Source: Russula earlei (taxonomy: Eukaryota > Basidiomycota > Agaricomycetes > Russulales > Russulaceae). From it: a DNA stretch of 64,000 nt. Below are positions 1 through 12,535 of the stretch, piece by piece (within the stretch, counting starts at the first letter, position 1; the number at the start of each line of letters is the position of its first letter). The DNA lies in NCBI GenBank assembly GCA_025769875.1, contig JAGFNK010000278.1:1-64000 (forward strand), read 5' to 3'. A model generated the notes under the pieces. That model was not told the DNA's origin. It did not search any database and worked only from the letters and a program-made list of their open reading frames with translations. Position numbers and translations under genes: made by a program.

Positions 1-448
1 GCTGCACACTCAAGACCTCACTCAATAAACCAATCTCACATATTCTAAGGATCTAATGGTAATTAGATCACCAATGTATATACATAGGTGATCAAATACA
101 GTCAGAAATTGTTCTAGAGGGAATATAACCAAGATTGAAAGTTCTGATCTTCAGTGCTGGGATAAGGTATGGGATGGTACAGAGGTAAGGGTGCATTATC
201 TGTGGGATATTGTTGTTGGGTATGAGAGGAGGACAGGGTGTGATATGAACTGAAAGATGCAAGCATTTTCAGAAGATGTGCAGAGGGATGGAGATTCTGA
301 TCTGGAAATGATGATAAGATCTCATTGCCATCTACTCTTGATTGCTCCTCAGGGTGCATTACTTCATTGTCCTTCTGAGAGCAAGTCAATTTGTTACTGT
401 CATTTTCACATGACCTTGCACTTGCCATTTTTGGATGTCATTTCAAGT

Positions 449-1065
449 GCAAAATCAAAATTGCTATATCTCAACAGCTTCTCAACAGATTGCCTTGAAA
501 CTTTGACAGTAGAACCTTATATAATGTATCTAGGTGCAACTATAATATGGGAGCATAATATTTAGTTCTTGAAATGTTGATTTTCAGGTGCTGACATGGG
601 TGCAAAACTTTGAACTGCCATATCTCAACTGTTTCTCAATCAATCAATTGACTTGAAACTTTGACAATGGGATCTCATGTACTGTATCTAGGTGCAGCCC
701 AAGAGTTGGGGTCTAATTCTTAGTTCTTGACATTTCAATTTTTGGGTGTGATCTGAGTGCAAAATTTCGAACTGCCACATCTCAACCATTTCTCAATAGA
801 TTGCCTTGAAACTTGGACAGTAGAACCTTATATACTGTGTCTAGGTGCAGCTGAAATATGGGAGCCTAGTGTTCAGTTCCTGAAGTTTCAAGTTTTGGGT
901 GCCAATCTGCATGCGAAATTTTGTACTGCCATATCTCAACTATTTCTCAATGGATTGGCTTGAAACTTGGACAGTATTATCTCATGTACTGTATCTAGAT
1001 ATAGCCAAATAATGGGTTTCACTTGTTGAATTTTCATGTTTTGGGGTGCTGACCAACCCCAAGCA
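449..1065 (+). repeat. Four-unit tandem repeat, period about 155 bp (arm A of an inverted repeat)
   Basis: Four degenerate units begin near 449, 603, 760 and 914. Each carries the landmarks ATATCTCAAC, CTTGAAACTT and TGTATCTAGGTGCA at the same spacing. The same repeat occurs in reverse orientation at 4545-5060, and the match continues outward to about 403, where the bases TTTTCACATGACC are also mirrored. The fourth unit runs into the solo LTR at 1080. No function is evident; short open frames here are repeat-encoded and probably meaningless. Confidence 0.85.
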
Positions 1066-1079
1066 TGATAGGATATCCC

Positions 1080-2044
1080 TATCATGAACCATTCTCCGGA
1101 GAGGGCCCTTGAAGGACCCTTCCTTATAGGAGGAAACCCAGCCTCTATGGTGTCACCCCTGTTCACATGAGCAAAAGGGGTGAGTAGAGGTGTCCACAAT
1201 ATCGTGCGTGCATTGTTGCGTGAGCGATTCTCGGCACAATCGACATACAGGAAGCCCCACTTAATGGCAACCCTTCTAGCAATAAAGGACAGTATTAGGG
1301 CCCTTCTAGGGACCCTTTAGGACGACTCTAGGTGCTCTACAATGGGTACTAACCTAGTATCAAAGACTCTACAACACGTTATTAGACCAACTCTAATAAC
1401 TATAGAATGAACTATAAGGCAATACTAAGGACCTTAATAGAAGTATTAGGGTTGACTCTAAGGACCCTAATAAGAGCTATATAAGGGCCTCATAAGATAA
1501 CACTATTCCCTAACCAAACTACAAGTCCTCAAAATGACTGGCCCTAAACTAACTAACAGAAAATGAATCAGGTGCTCACACGTGCACTAGAACAGCAAAC
1601 ACGTGGACAATGAAAGCTCTTACTCATCAGGAAAAGCCTTCTTACTCAGCAGCTTACTGAGCATGACTGAGCATGCTCAGTCAGTGCACTCCGACTTCTT
1701 ACTCAGCACTCTATTGTGCTTGATAACAAGGTTATGACTTGTTCTCTATTTAGCAGTTCTCTTGTAGTATATAAGCACTCAATAAAGTAGCGGACAGTCC
1801 TCAGACTGTCCATTTGTTTACAGCACTCTCTATTCCTGGGATACTCCTTTAAGGACCATCCCCTTGTGACTATCCTGGCCTCCTCTCTGCGTGACTGTTC
1901 AACTCTCACAGTGACAGTACCTCTCTGGTATTTGTTACTACTCTGGACTCTACTCCTTGCCCATGCCATCTTGGACGTCTATTGACTTATCTCCAAACTT
2001 ACCCCTTGCTCTTGAACTGGATAGTTCAACAGTGAGTCTTGACA
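1080..2044 (-). mobile_element. Solo LTR, family 1 (copy 1)
   Basis: A 965-bp LTR in reverse orientation. In the plus reading it runs from TATCATGAACC (a mutated TGTCATGAACC) to GAGTCTTGACA. It is flanked by the 5-bp direct repeat ATCCC at 1075-1079 and 2045-2049, which marks a true retrotransposon insertion. No internal region is attached, so this is a solo LTR left by LTR-LTR recombination. Four more copies lie at 11494, 22964, 33070 and 35835. Confidence 0.95.
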
Positions 2045-2049
2045 ATCCC

Positions 2050-4544
2050 TACACATGACTATTTACAGCTGTAGTGCGCAACCATAGCAAGGAAAATACA
2101 GTGAGACAGATGGAAAACATCACTGGCAGGACAAGAGCAGGTCTCCGGACTGTAGCACACCAGGTCAGGCACATGGAGTCTGTGGGGCTTGATCCATGGG
2201 CAGGTAGGAGTGGAAGGGAGCAGGGGAGAGCAAGGTCATGCCCCAGAATGCAACGCACATGCGTGTGCGAGAGAGGGTGTGTGTGTGTTCTCAAGGGAAT
2301 GGTTCACACAGGCAGATGAGATGTTTTAACACAGAGGCAAAAGCTCCCTCCTATTTGAGACTGTAGCTACTAGCCTTAAATACTTTAGAAGAAAGGTGGG
2401 GTGAGAACTAGGTAATCAAAAACATGGATGAGAAGACAATGGCATAAGAATCCTACTGCTCCAACTGTGAGTCCATGAGCATGGGGCAGTGTGGCAAGGA
2501 TGACAGGGTGAGGTGCTGTGGGCAGCGAGCCCTTGGATTGAGTGGCGATGACATCTGTGCATGCATCATCCAAGTCCATACATATGCGCATGGCAGGGGT
2601 GAGGACAATGCTTGCGAGATGATGACGAAAGGGGTGAGAGTGGGATTGAAAGGGAGTCAACGATGGGCAAGAGCGATATGATGAAAGGGTGGGGAGCATG
2701 AAGCAGACAAAGATACTTGTGGCACAGGGGATGGATGTAGATGAGGGAGCACAAGGGGTGGGTGAAGTGGGAGGCAATTGAGCTGAGGTGTCATCACTGT
2801 TCCTGGGTGTAGAGTGGGTGATGCAAGGGAATGACATTGAGAGGAGAGCACGAGAGGTAAGTGAAAAGAGGGAAAGGAATGATGATAGTTGGAGGGATGA
2901 TAGGAGGGGAAGGGAGACGAGAGACAAAGGAAAAGGAGGACACATAGGCAAGGGATGTGAGGGAGGTGGGAGCAAGTGCAAGTCAGGTGAGTTTCCCAGT
3001 CAGCAGGCTCAGACACCTTACAGGACTGCTTAGAGGAGGTTTTGCATATTGTCAGGAAACCTGAGGACGTGGGGTGCCATGGCATCTGATGGACCCTCCA
3101 TTTTTTGGATGGTCGATGTCTTGACCTGGGGTCTGGAGAAGGCGACCTCGTGTGACTTTGCAGTTTGCTTGCTTCACCACTCTCCTACAATGGTGGCATA
3201 AGAATGAAATAAGCTGAAAGGATGTTTGCATTGACTTGCCTTGGCAGCCTGTTGAATGGCAACATCAGCCAACCCATGCAGTACCTCCCAGGGTGCCACA
3301 AGGCTGGAAGCTGGGAGCCCACCGCCATCATTGTCCTTGTCTGATGAGTCCACGCTCATTGTAGTTGATATTGGGAAGGGCCTCTTTAGAAGGGCACACT
3401 TGGGTTCATGGAGCCGGACAAGGACTGACCTTGCTCAACTCAGTGCAGGTCAATGTGTCACCCCGGAAGCAAACAGGGTTAAAGGAAAATTTGTCATGGG
3501 TGGACATCAGGGAGAATGTCACCAGTCCTCCTGCCATTGCAAGGGGCATGAAGGAATCGAGTGGGGGTGAGAGGGGGGGTTCTGTATTCAAGTTATCAGT
3601 GGACACTTTGCCTTGAGGTCAAGGTCAGGAGGTTGCACGATGACGTGCTCTCGCATCTGGTGCCAGGACCTCCAGCGGCAACAAGCATGGAGCTGCGGCA
3701 ACTGCTTGTGGGATCAACAGGAGAATGATTTATAACTCAAGTCAGCACAGTTTGCAGCTGTCAGGGAGGGATGGTGAGGATGCACGCATATAATTTGGTG
3801 TATGTTTGCCACGTTCCTTGGCTTGACATCTCCATGGAGGCTCAGGTGAGGTGACATGCTCATTTGGGTGCCTATGGGCAATATTGGAAGGCTCCACAAC
3901 CTTGTGAGAGTGTGAGTGGAAGATGTGTGAGCGGAAGATGGTGATGAGGGGGATGATCATAGTATGGAGGAAGGCCCATGACTGGGGATGAACAAGTTAC
4001 CTGTGAGATTCATTAACTCAGTAGTGATCTCTAGAGCATGCTCTGTCAGAGGATCTAGAGTGGAACCTGTCCATGTTGCAAACAATATTGTTACTGCAAG
4101 TAACACATGGCATCTATTAGACCCTCCACATAGAGGCAAAGACAAGAGATGTAGTTGCCTACTTCAAGACAAACTGACTGACAAAGTTTGCTAGGCTGAT
4201 TGGCAATACTCCCTTCTTTGTTTGGTGATACATTGATCGAGGTAAGATGTGGGTTTCATAATAAAAGACAGAGGAGTATCCTTGGATGGCCTTGAGGGAA
4301 AGTAGCTGCATGGTGATCCATTGATGCTGTTGCCTGCAGAGGAAACATCATCTGCATGGTGCCATTGTTGACCAGCAAGTCAATTCGTGCATTCGAAATC
4401 ACGACAAAGAGCTGGTTACCCATCCAGATAGAGAAGAGTGGCCCATATATCCTTGACCAGGCTCATAGAGTGTGCTCAGGATAAGAGTGAAGGAAGTAGT
4501 AATGAAGGAGCGGGCTGGGAGGGATCATATGGATATGGCAGGTC
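2050..4544. other. Intergenic stretch between the repeat arms, no gene recognised
   Basis: About 2.5 kb without a coding region I can support. The longest frames (for example 2385-2981 on minus) are low-complexity, rich in Ser, Pro and Leu, and lack domain motifs. Purine-rich runs at 2640-2960 account for them. Confidence 0.6.
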
Positions 4545-5060
4545 CAAAATTTTGCATGCAGATTGGCACCCAAAAATCAAAAATTCAGGAACTGAAAATT
4601 AGGCTCCCATATTTCAGCTGCATCTAGACACAGTATATAAGGTTCTACTGTCCAAGTTTCAAGGCAATCTATTGAGAAATGGTTGAGATATGGCAGTTCG
4701 AAATTTTGCACTCAGATCACACCCAAAAATTGACACTTCAAGAACTAAGAATCAGACCCCAACTCTTGGGCTGCACCTAGATACAGTACATGAGATCCCA
4801 TTGTCAAAGTTTCAAGTCAATTGATTGAGAAACAGTTGAGATATGGCAGTTCAAAGTTTTGCACCCATGTCAGCACCTGAAAATCAACATTTCAAGAACT
4901 AAATATTATGCTCCCATATTTTAGCTGCACCTAGATACAGTATATAAGGTTCTACTGTCAAAGTTTCAAGGCAATCTGTTGAGAAGCTGTTGAGATATAG
5001 CAGTTTTGATTTCACACTTGAAATGATATCCAAAAATGGCAAGTGCAAGGTCACGTGAAA
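4545..5060 (-). repeat. Inverted partner of the 155-bp tandem repeat (arm B)
   Basis: Read on the minus strand, this stretch contains about three units of the repeat at 449-1065, in the same order and spacing, and ends at the shared TTTTCACGTGACC. It abuts the 3' end of the pogo-like transposase at 5051. Arms A and B bracket about 3.5 kb that holds a later solo LTR insertion. They may be the ends of a fold-back element, or arm B may be the subterminal repeat of the pogo-like transposon. Confidence 0.8.
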
Positions 5061-7239
5061 ACAACAGTAAATAGTCCAGAATACCTTGAGTTGATCTGAA
5101 GATCAGGGGAAATATTAAAGTGATCCAAGATCCAAGATAACAGTTCCGAGTTGGTGCCCTTATTAGATATGTTGAGAGCTTTTGCAAGCACATGGAGGTC
5201 ATCCTTCTTGTAGGATGACAGCTGGCCAATGAACACGCTATTATGGGCTTGATATTCCTGATGATGCTCATGTTCTGCATTTTGGGTTTGTTTCTCTTTG
5301 ACAGCCTTTTCCTTTTGTAGCTGCTCCTCATCCTCTTGATCAAATTTGGATTGGAGGTCCCTAGATGTGACAAAGTGTGCTTTGATCTTCTTAGATCCAT
5401 GCTCTTTAATTTTCAACTATTTTCAAGTTGTTCCTTGACCATATCAAGCTCTTTGTGAATTGAGGTGCAATGGGCATTGGCTGAGAGAATTTCACTAAGG
5501 GCCTGACCCAGCGCTTCCTGAGTGGCAAGGAGCTGCTGCTGGACAGAGCGCAGCTCTGATAAGTGTTCATCTGGAGAGAGTGCAAGATCCTCTTCAAGCA
5601 AGATGATCTGTGGATGTCTTGATGTGATAAGATTGCAATGTGCAGTTTTGGAGCATGTCTTGTTGACTGCTTTGGATTCCAAATCTGCCAGGGCACACAT
5701 AAATCCTGACAATGGCTTGGCTGCAACATCAGTTTGATTGGATTCCAGATGCACTTGATCTGCATTGGGATCAGGATCAGAACCCAGATCAAGACTGGGA
5801 TCAGGGCTGGAAGATCTGGAACTGGCATCAGATTGTGATGGGACCCAGTCATTGTCAGACAGATCAATGGGATCTGATGATGGGACATGGGTTGGAAATG
5901 AATCAGGGAGATGTGTGATCATTGATGAGGCTTGGCTTGGTGCAAAATCCTCAGGACCAAAGACAGAACGGTTGACTGGATAGAGACCAGCCTTCTTGAA
6001 GGCGCTCTTGATTAACTTTTCAGTGAATACCTCCTGCAAAGCATGAATATACATTGGGATCACTGAATGGCAATCAATCTGGATGCCCTTGATTATGCTT
6101 GCACTGCAGATCTCCTGCCATTTACGATCAACTGAGGTGAAGATAAGGACATCAAGGGGCTGAGTCTTATGTGTTGTCTTTGATGGAAAGCACAGTGTGT
6201 GGATCTTGATGTCTTGATCATTGGGAAAGTTGTAGATTATGCACTTAGCATCTATGTGTTCATGTGTGCTATGTCTATCCACATCAAGGACAATCAGTTT
6301 TGTGCAATCCATGACATGTGCTGCTGCAAAGGGAATAAAGACCTCCTGGAGCCACTGTTGATTGTTCTCTGCATTGGTCCATCCAGCATCTGAGAAATAG
6401 AGGCTTGAGTAGTTATCTAATTCAGCAATCACAAGAGGCAGATCCAATGCAGAGTGCACACCTTCTCCATTCCTCATCACTTAGATTGCACAGATCCAGG
6501 GTAGAGCCTCATTGAAGACAGAATGATGGCAGAACAACTGCCCCAGCAGCTGAGACACATTCTAGGATAGTTACCAGCTCAAGGGTATCACTCTTCATGA
6601 TGAGGTTGGTGCACTGCAATCTTGGAAAGCAGTACTTCCTTCCAGTACTCTTCTGATCCCCACCCATCTGGATACCCTTCTCATCCATGTTCCAGATGTG
6701 TTTAGGAGGAATCCCATCAAACTCTGCAAGGAGATTATCTAGTTGATCAAAGTAATGATTTATGACTGCAGGATTGAAGTGCTTTGCATGTTTGGGGTCA
6801 AGCTTTGAGGGCTTTGCCAGAGATAGATCTTGATGTCTTGCCAAGAACTTCCTGAGCCATGTTTTGCCAGAGATGATAGTTGTGTGCATCTGAATGTCTG
6901 CTTTGGATAATGGAATCCCCATTGAACCATGCTGAGCTGCCCATTGTGCAAGCACTTTCTCCTGATCTCAAGCAAGCTTTGTCTTTTGGCAGCACCAACA
7001 TTCAGGGTTTGATGGCAACCTTTGGCCTGATCTGTAAGGGTTGACAATGCAATCTACAGCACTTGTTTGATGAGGCAGAATGGGTAGATCTTAGATTCAC
7101 TCACCTCCAATGCTCTGGTGGCCAATCAGAATGAAACATATCTACCAGCACTGAGATCGTCTATAATCTCTTGGATTTGGCCCTCATGCCTTGTTTTATT
7201 GTCTTGTTGGTATGCAGACCTCTTTCTCTGAGCAGGCAT
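5051..7239 (-). pseudogene. Pogo-like (CENP-B/DDE_1 family) transposase, broken
   Basis: The reading begins at ATG 7239 (MPAQRKRSAYQQDNKTRHEG), typical of the N-terminal helix-turn-helix region. It is interrupted by a TGA where CGA would fit (about 7128), and then shifts frame. At 6509-6955 are the HTH_Tnp_Tc5-like part (AQWAAQHG, PLSKADI, FLARH) and the DDE motif region IWNMDEKGIQMGG. At 5413-6480 follow LIVLDVDRHSTHEH and PSKTTHKTQPLDV, which correspond to the second catalytic block, where the usual LDGHGSH has been altered. The tail at 5051-5416 is charged and ends in a SAP-like stretch (ALNISNKGTNSELL). Several frameshifts and stops mean it is not functional. Terminal inverted repeats were not found with certainty. 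Confidence 0.85.
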
Positions 7240-8097
7240 ATGGTAATCAACAAAATGATGCAATGCGACATGATGTGATACACTAAATTCTGTGTGCACA
7301 AGGCCTCTGGAGTGCTGGAGCCATCATGTGTGATAAGATTAACTGCTAATTACCCTTTTTGGCCTAATTGACCATTGAGTGGCATGCAACTCACAACCAA
7401 CTAAGAGCTCCAACTCAGACTAAGAGCTCCAACAAGGCATCAGCCAGCAAGCATGACAAACAGCAATTTTTAGATTTTGAAACACAACATGATTTTCATC
7501 AAAACAATTTATTGTGTATGTAGATAAAAGGTACTATATACAGTATGCAAAGTATTGTAGTGGTTGAGTAAGAGCTACATGAGAAATTGATGGCGTCTGA
7601 AGATGGGCACTGTCTGAACAAGGGCACATGGATAGTAATTGACATCTCTTCACATTTTGTGTGCCCCACCAACTTGGCTCCTCAAGGCAATTCTCATCAA
7701 CTCTGCAATTGTTTTTGAACATGGATGTAAAGTCACATGAACTTCTAAAGGTAAGAAGTGGTAGGGATGCTGAAGTTTGGTTCAGAACCTAGGTTTGAAC
7801 CTCAATTGTCTGAACTGGTTCTGGTTCTGTCCAGTTCTAGTTCTGTCTTTCATCATTAGGTTTGGTTGCAGGTTTGGGGCCTCCAGGATCTATATGAACT
7901 TGGTTTGAACAAGTTTGAACTGAGAACCTACATTATGAATGACATGGGGTTTTGAAGCATTGCAGATCCTGAAGTGCTGTTACAGGGGCAGGCTTATCAT
8001 TGCAGAAGATGAAGCTGTTGTGCATGATCAAATGTGGGTACCAATGGAGGTTGATGACAAATTGTGATATCATATTCTGCCTATTCCTGAACTGTGT
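7240..8097. other. Intergenic, no gene recognised
   Basis: AT-rich sequence without a supportable coding region. Around 7770-7945 there is a cluster of GAACC/GGTTC-type short inverted motifs that may be the remains of a small non-autonomous DNA transposon, but I could not define ends or a target duplication. Confidence 0.5.
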
Positions 8098-8528
8098 ACT
8101 GTTAAATCCTCGGATTAAGTGGAATCAATTTATTGTGTGAGACTTGTGTGAGTGAGTGTGCAGTGTCTGAATGCACTAGCACATGTGTGCATGAGAAAGC
8201 TAGATAAGATAAGTGAAGCCACTCAGTCTCTTGTGCATGTAAACAATCACTGTAATATATTATCTAGATAAGATAAGCAAAGCTACTATCTAGGTATGAG
8301 TCCATGGTGCATATGTAGGATAACTAAATAGACATACCTTAGTGTCTCATGCATGTAAGTGTAGGGCTGTTCACCATACCGTATTACGGGTATGGCTGTG
8401 TATGTGACAGGTCCAAATGGGTCTACCTGTCCTGACCCCATACCATATATCAACTTACTGTGAACTTAAACAGGATGGTATGGGGGATTGAACAGCCATA
8501 TTAGGGGTAATGGGTTATATATTAGGAA

Positions 8529-8740
8529 CTAAACTACTGATATGACATGCTCTTGTTGCAAGTGCAATTTCTTTTTGACTAGTATAAGGGTCCCGATGGT
8601 CTCCACCTTCAAGCTAGCGTGATGGAGAGAGATTGTGTCTTGGCCACCAGAGAAAACCCTCTCTACAGCCACTGCAGAAGAGAACAGAGAGGAAACAAGG
8701 GTAGATATATTCTGAGAGGATTGGGTATGGATGCATGCGA
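8529..8740 (-). pseudogene. hAT transposase C-terminal dimerisation domain
   Basis: The minus-strand frame contains SSAVAVERVFSGGQDTISL followed by HASLKVETIGTLILVKKKL. This is the characteristic hAT dimerisation motif (PF05699: a x-S-x-x-x-E-R-x-F-S-x-x-x-x pattern, then R-x-S-L-x-P-E). No zinc-finger BED or RNase H-like catalytic core was found in the rest of the element, so this is a truncated gene and cannot support its own movement. Confidence 0.85.
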
Positions 8741-8957
8741 TCACAGCATTGAGTCGACATGTGAAATGAAACAAAATGAAACAAAACTTCGAAAGGGTAT
8801 GGTAGGTGGTAGCAATGAATGGGCACTAGTCGGCATGGCCGAAATGCCATGCAGGGGTGGTCGGTCAGCTCTTGAGTGTTGGGGGCTTTTGCCTGACTGA
8901 TGAGGCAGTGGCAGGTGGGCATGCGGGTGTGGGCAAGCGTGCGGGTGCATGGTAGCA

Positions 8958-9175
8958 TCAGAGGAGGAGCGGGTGTGTATGTCGGAGGCGAGAGGCGGAG
9001 GGTGTGGAGGCGTTTGCATGTGACGTGGTGGTGGAAGAAGAGGGTGTTGGACGCACATGTTGGGTGTTCAGTGGTAACATTGTCAGAGGCGGAGGAGAGG
9101 GAGTGTGCATTGAAGGCGAGAGGCGGAGGGCGTGGTGTGCTTGCATGTGTGTCGTGGTGGTGGGAGAGAGGGAGT
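8958..9175. repeat. Degenerate GC-rich duplication of about 120 bp
   Basis: Two imperfect copies of a block containing GGCGAGAGGCGGAGGG, then GCATGTG and GTGGTGGTGG, lie at about 8984-9045 and 9113-9170, inside the hAT element. It creates long but low-complexity frames on both strands that I do not regard as genes. Confidence 0.6.
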
Positions 9176-9183
9176 TGTGCATG

Positions 9184-10012
9184 TGTCAAGACACGTACTG
9201 CTGATCACTAAGGACTCAGGAGCAGGTGGGCAAGGGTCGGAACAGATGGTACGCGGTGAAGGCGGCGTTGAACAGGAGGACGAGCCAAACGACGAGGAGG
9301 TACCAGATGGGGACTGGTAAGTGTTGCAAGAGGCAGAGGCGAAGACTGGAGGCCAGTGCAGCGAGGGGGCTTTAGACAAGGCGGTCGTTGAAGAGTACCT
9401 TGGAGGCGAGGGAAGTCTTTAAACTGAGCGGTCGCAGGGGAGTACCCAGGAGTATGAGAGTATCACAAATGGACAGTCTGATGACTGCCATACTTCATTG
9501 GGGCTTATATACAGTGTACAGGGTCGATTACAAAGAACTGGGACTATTCTAGACTCTTTGGTACCATCCAATAGGACTACAGAGGCATAAACTTGCTTGT
9601 GTCAAGTTTCAGGCTTACTGAGCGCATTACTGATCATTGTGGAGCGATGACATCATTATGATGTCACTGTGGAGCGCTTAGTGAGCCTATGAGGTCACTG
9701 TGGAGTTGCTCAGTCAGCCATGATGTCATTGGAGCCTTGATGACGTCAGATGATTTATGCAACAGTTTCTAATAATTTGTGCCGCTGTTTCGGGTCCTTG
9801 GTGGCTGGATGGCCATGTGGCTGCCACGCGATGATTACCCGATTAGGAAATGGGTGCCTGGTCGTGTTATAGTGGCTTTGTAATAGTGATATCTTGTACC
9901 GCAGGAGGGATAGCCCAGAAAATGGAAGGGAGTCGGTAATGCAAAGTGAGAGAGGTCTCTCTTGAGTGAAATAGGACAATCTACAGCCAGGACCTGGCCT
10001 TGGTTTGTAACA
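9184..10012 (-). mobile_element. Solo LTR, family 2 (copy 1), inside the hAT element
   Basis: An 829-bp LTR from TGTCAAGACACG to GGTTTGTAACA, flanked by the 5-bp direct repeat GCATG at 9179-9183 and 10013-10017. The second copy (13215-14043) has exactly the same length in the opposite orientation. There is a TATA-like stretch around 9508 in the segment shared by both copies. Confidence 0.95.
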
Positions 10013-11253
10013 GCATGCACGTGCCTGTTGTTCAACTGCTGGCTGGATTCTCATGGCAGGTGGCACTTTGTCAGTCTGGCCTGTTCCACATCTGAGCCAG
10101 CAAGTCACCTTACAACATTGTGCAGAGTTGAATGGAGGCTGGATCATCCTTTGATGGACGCAGCTTGATCTCTTGAAGATACTGTGGGCAGTCATCATTT
10201 GTGAGACAACTATCAAGTAAGCATTTGAGTTTGAGCTATCCAACCATCCAAAGCAGTTGACAGCGAACTGACCCATCGGAATAGAGGATTGCTGGGCACC
10301 CATGATGAATATGGTGAAACCCTCAGCCTTACAGACCGCCTGCATTCACCACTGAGACATGAATGTCCAGTGTGACCAATGGAGCTTGTGACGGATGAAC
10401 AACCACAAGATATGGGGATGCCTGAAGAAATTTGGGTGGTACAATTGTGGTTGCTCAGGGGCAGTGCTAGGACTCAGCATTGATGGAGGCACACTAGCAC
10501 TGCAGTGCTGCTGGAAGCAAAAAAAAAGTCAACCCAGGGTCAGCACACAGACCCCAACAAACAAACTTACTGCTAATGCTGCTGCTGTCTCATGTCTGGC
10601 AGGTAGATTTTGGGTGTGAACTTGAGTGTGCACAAGATGGTAGCAATGTCCGCCAAAGGGGGGTGGGAAGCTGTGCTTGTGCTCAAGCACTTTGCCACAC
10701 GAGCATCCACTGGCACATGGTGTGTGCCGCAAGCTCCTGGGCATATTGCATTTTGCAGAGCTCAATCATATCAATGGTCATTTTTTGTTTGACGGGAGCA
10801 ATCGAGTAGGAGAAGAGAGTCGAGAGACAATAGTTGGTTTAGAGGAAACATCAGTCGTGGTGGAAAACCACCTGTCATTTTAAACAGCACCTGAGGATCC
10901 ACAAACAATCCAGCAATGATCAGGATGTCCAGCCTAAAACTCAGGAGAACTCACAAAACAATACAACTAAGAGAGAGAAGCATACAAATTGTTTGCAATA
11001 GATGGCTGAATGTTGAGCATTGGATGCTGGACAGTGAAAGCTGTTTATCTCATCAGCGAGGGACATTTGCGATACATGTGGTCCAGAGAAATATATTCCA
11101 AATCTAGACTATAAAGTACCCATATGACGGCTGTTTATGGCTGTCAACTAACAGGTCTCAATGGGTAATACCCGTCCCATACCTGTACCATATAAACTCT
11201 GCAGCAGTCAGCAAATGGGATGGGTATGGGTCCCGTACGCCCATACATACACG
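10013..11253. other. Right half of the hAT element, no intact gene
   Basis: Minus-strand frames near 10160-10345 and 10530-10790 are interrupted and show no catalytic motif I can name. The most likely content is decayed transposase or non-coding hAT interior. A copy of the subterminal motif ATGGGTA/CCCATAC recurs near both ends (8385-8440 and 11150-11250), as expected for transposase binding sites. Confidence 0.5.
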
Positions 11254-11493
11254 GGTATGGTGCACAGCCCTATGTAAGTGATCACTGAGGGAAAGTATGT
11301 AGACTATGATTGTGGGCTATGCAAGTCCACAATCAAGGAAGATTTAGTGTATGAAAAGGTGATCAAACAGTTGATTATCTATACTACCTACAAGGCAAGA
11401 TGTAAGATAAATGTAACTAAGTTATGTAGGATCATATCCTTAAATATATCACATCAGAATGATACCCTCAGCTACCTTGGCACACATACAATT

Positions 11494-12455
11494 TGTCAAG
11501 ACTCACTGTTGAACAATTGAGTTCAAGAGTGAGATAAGAGCTCAGAGACAAGTTGACTGAGTTTGAGGACAAAGTTGGCAAAGAGCACAGTCCAAACAAG
11601 TAACAAGTACCAGAGCAGAACTGGTACTGGTTGTGAGAGGTGATCATGGAAGGAGAGGGCCAGGGTGTACTAGATAGGGTGGTCCTGAAGGAGTACCCTT
11701 GGTAGTGGAGTGCCGCAAATCAAATGGACAGTCTTCAGACCGTCTGCTACTCTTTTGAGCACTTATATATTACAAGGGAACTGCTAAATAGGGAACAAGT
11801 CATAACCTTGTTATCAAGCACACTTGACAGATGAGTAAGAAGTCAGAGTACACTTACTGAGCATGCTCAGTCATGCTCAGTAAGCTGCTGGGTAAGAAGG
11901 CCCATATTGATGAGTAAGAGCCTTTAGTGTCCACATGTTTATTGCTTAGTACACATGCAAAGCACCTGATTCATTTACTGTTAGTTAGTTTAGGGCCAGT
12001 CATCTGAGGACTTGTAGTTTGGTTCAGGGAATAGAGTTGTCCATAAGGCCCCTTATACAGTCCCATTAGGGTCCTTTGAGTCAACCCTCATACTTCTATT
12101 AAGGTCCTTAGTGTTGCCTTATAGTTGGTTCTAAGGTTATTAGAGTTAGTCTAATAACACATTGTAGGGCTTTTAGTATCTTCATTAGTGCCTCTTGTAG
12201 AGCACTTTGGGTTGTCCTAAAGGGTCTTTAGGGAGGCTATAATACTGTCCTATATTGCTAAAAGGGTTGCCACTAAGTAGGGCTTGCTGTATGTCAATTG
12301 TGCCAAGAATCACTCACACAACAATGCACACATGATATTGTGGACACCTCTACTCACCCCTTTTGTCTGTGTGAACAGGGTGACATCATAGGGACTGGGT
12401 TTCCTCTAATAAGGAAGGGTCCTTCAAGGGCCCTCTCCAGGAATGGTTCATGACA
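11494..12455 (+). mobile_element. Solo LTR, family 1 (copy 2)
   Basis: A 962-bp LTR from TGTCAAGACTCACTG to GGTTCATGACA. The flanks are CAATT (11489-11493) and CAAGT (12456-12460), a target duplication with one mismatch, so this copy is probably older than the others. Many CpG sites present in copy 3 appear here as TpG or CpA. Confidence 0.92.
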
Positions 12456-12535
12456 CAAGTCCTACCAATGCACACTCAGGGCCATCATGTACCTTATGCT
12501 AGGCACCTGACCTGACCTCACCTTCTGTCACCAAC

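Larger units (their letters stand above)
8362..11272 (-). mobile_element. hAT-superfamily DNA transposon (degenerate)
   Basis: The terminal inverted repeats TAGGGCTGTTCACCATACC (8362-8380) and its complement at 11254-11272 differ by a single base. An 8-bp direct repeat TGTAAGTG flanks the element at 8354-8361 and 11273-11280. An 8-bp duplication plus TAGGG-type ends is diagnostic of hAT. The 2.9-kb element includes a later 829-bp solo LTR, so the original was about 2.1 kb, short for an autonomous hAT. It retains only a recognisable C-terminal dimerisation domain. Confidence 0.92.
8098..11493 (-). mobile_element. Old LTR-like sequence related to the LTR at 34954-35492, split by a hAT element
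   Basis: The flanks of the hAT element (8098-8361 and 11273-11460) resemble the reverse complement of the solo LTR at 34954-35492. Shared blocks include GTGAGTGAGTG near 8150 and GATCACTGAGGGAA at 11280. Similarity is patchy and the ends were not fixed by a target duplication, so this is a tentative call. Confidence 0.35.

Noticed and set aside
2385..2981. 198-codon minus frame, Ser/Pro/Leu-rich
   Set aside because: Low complexity driven by a purine-rich plus strand; no domain, no splice or promoter support.
8614..9211. Overlapping long frames on both strands in the hAT element
   Set aside because: Produced by a degenerate GC-rich repeat; the only protein homology there is the hAT dimerisation domain.
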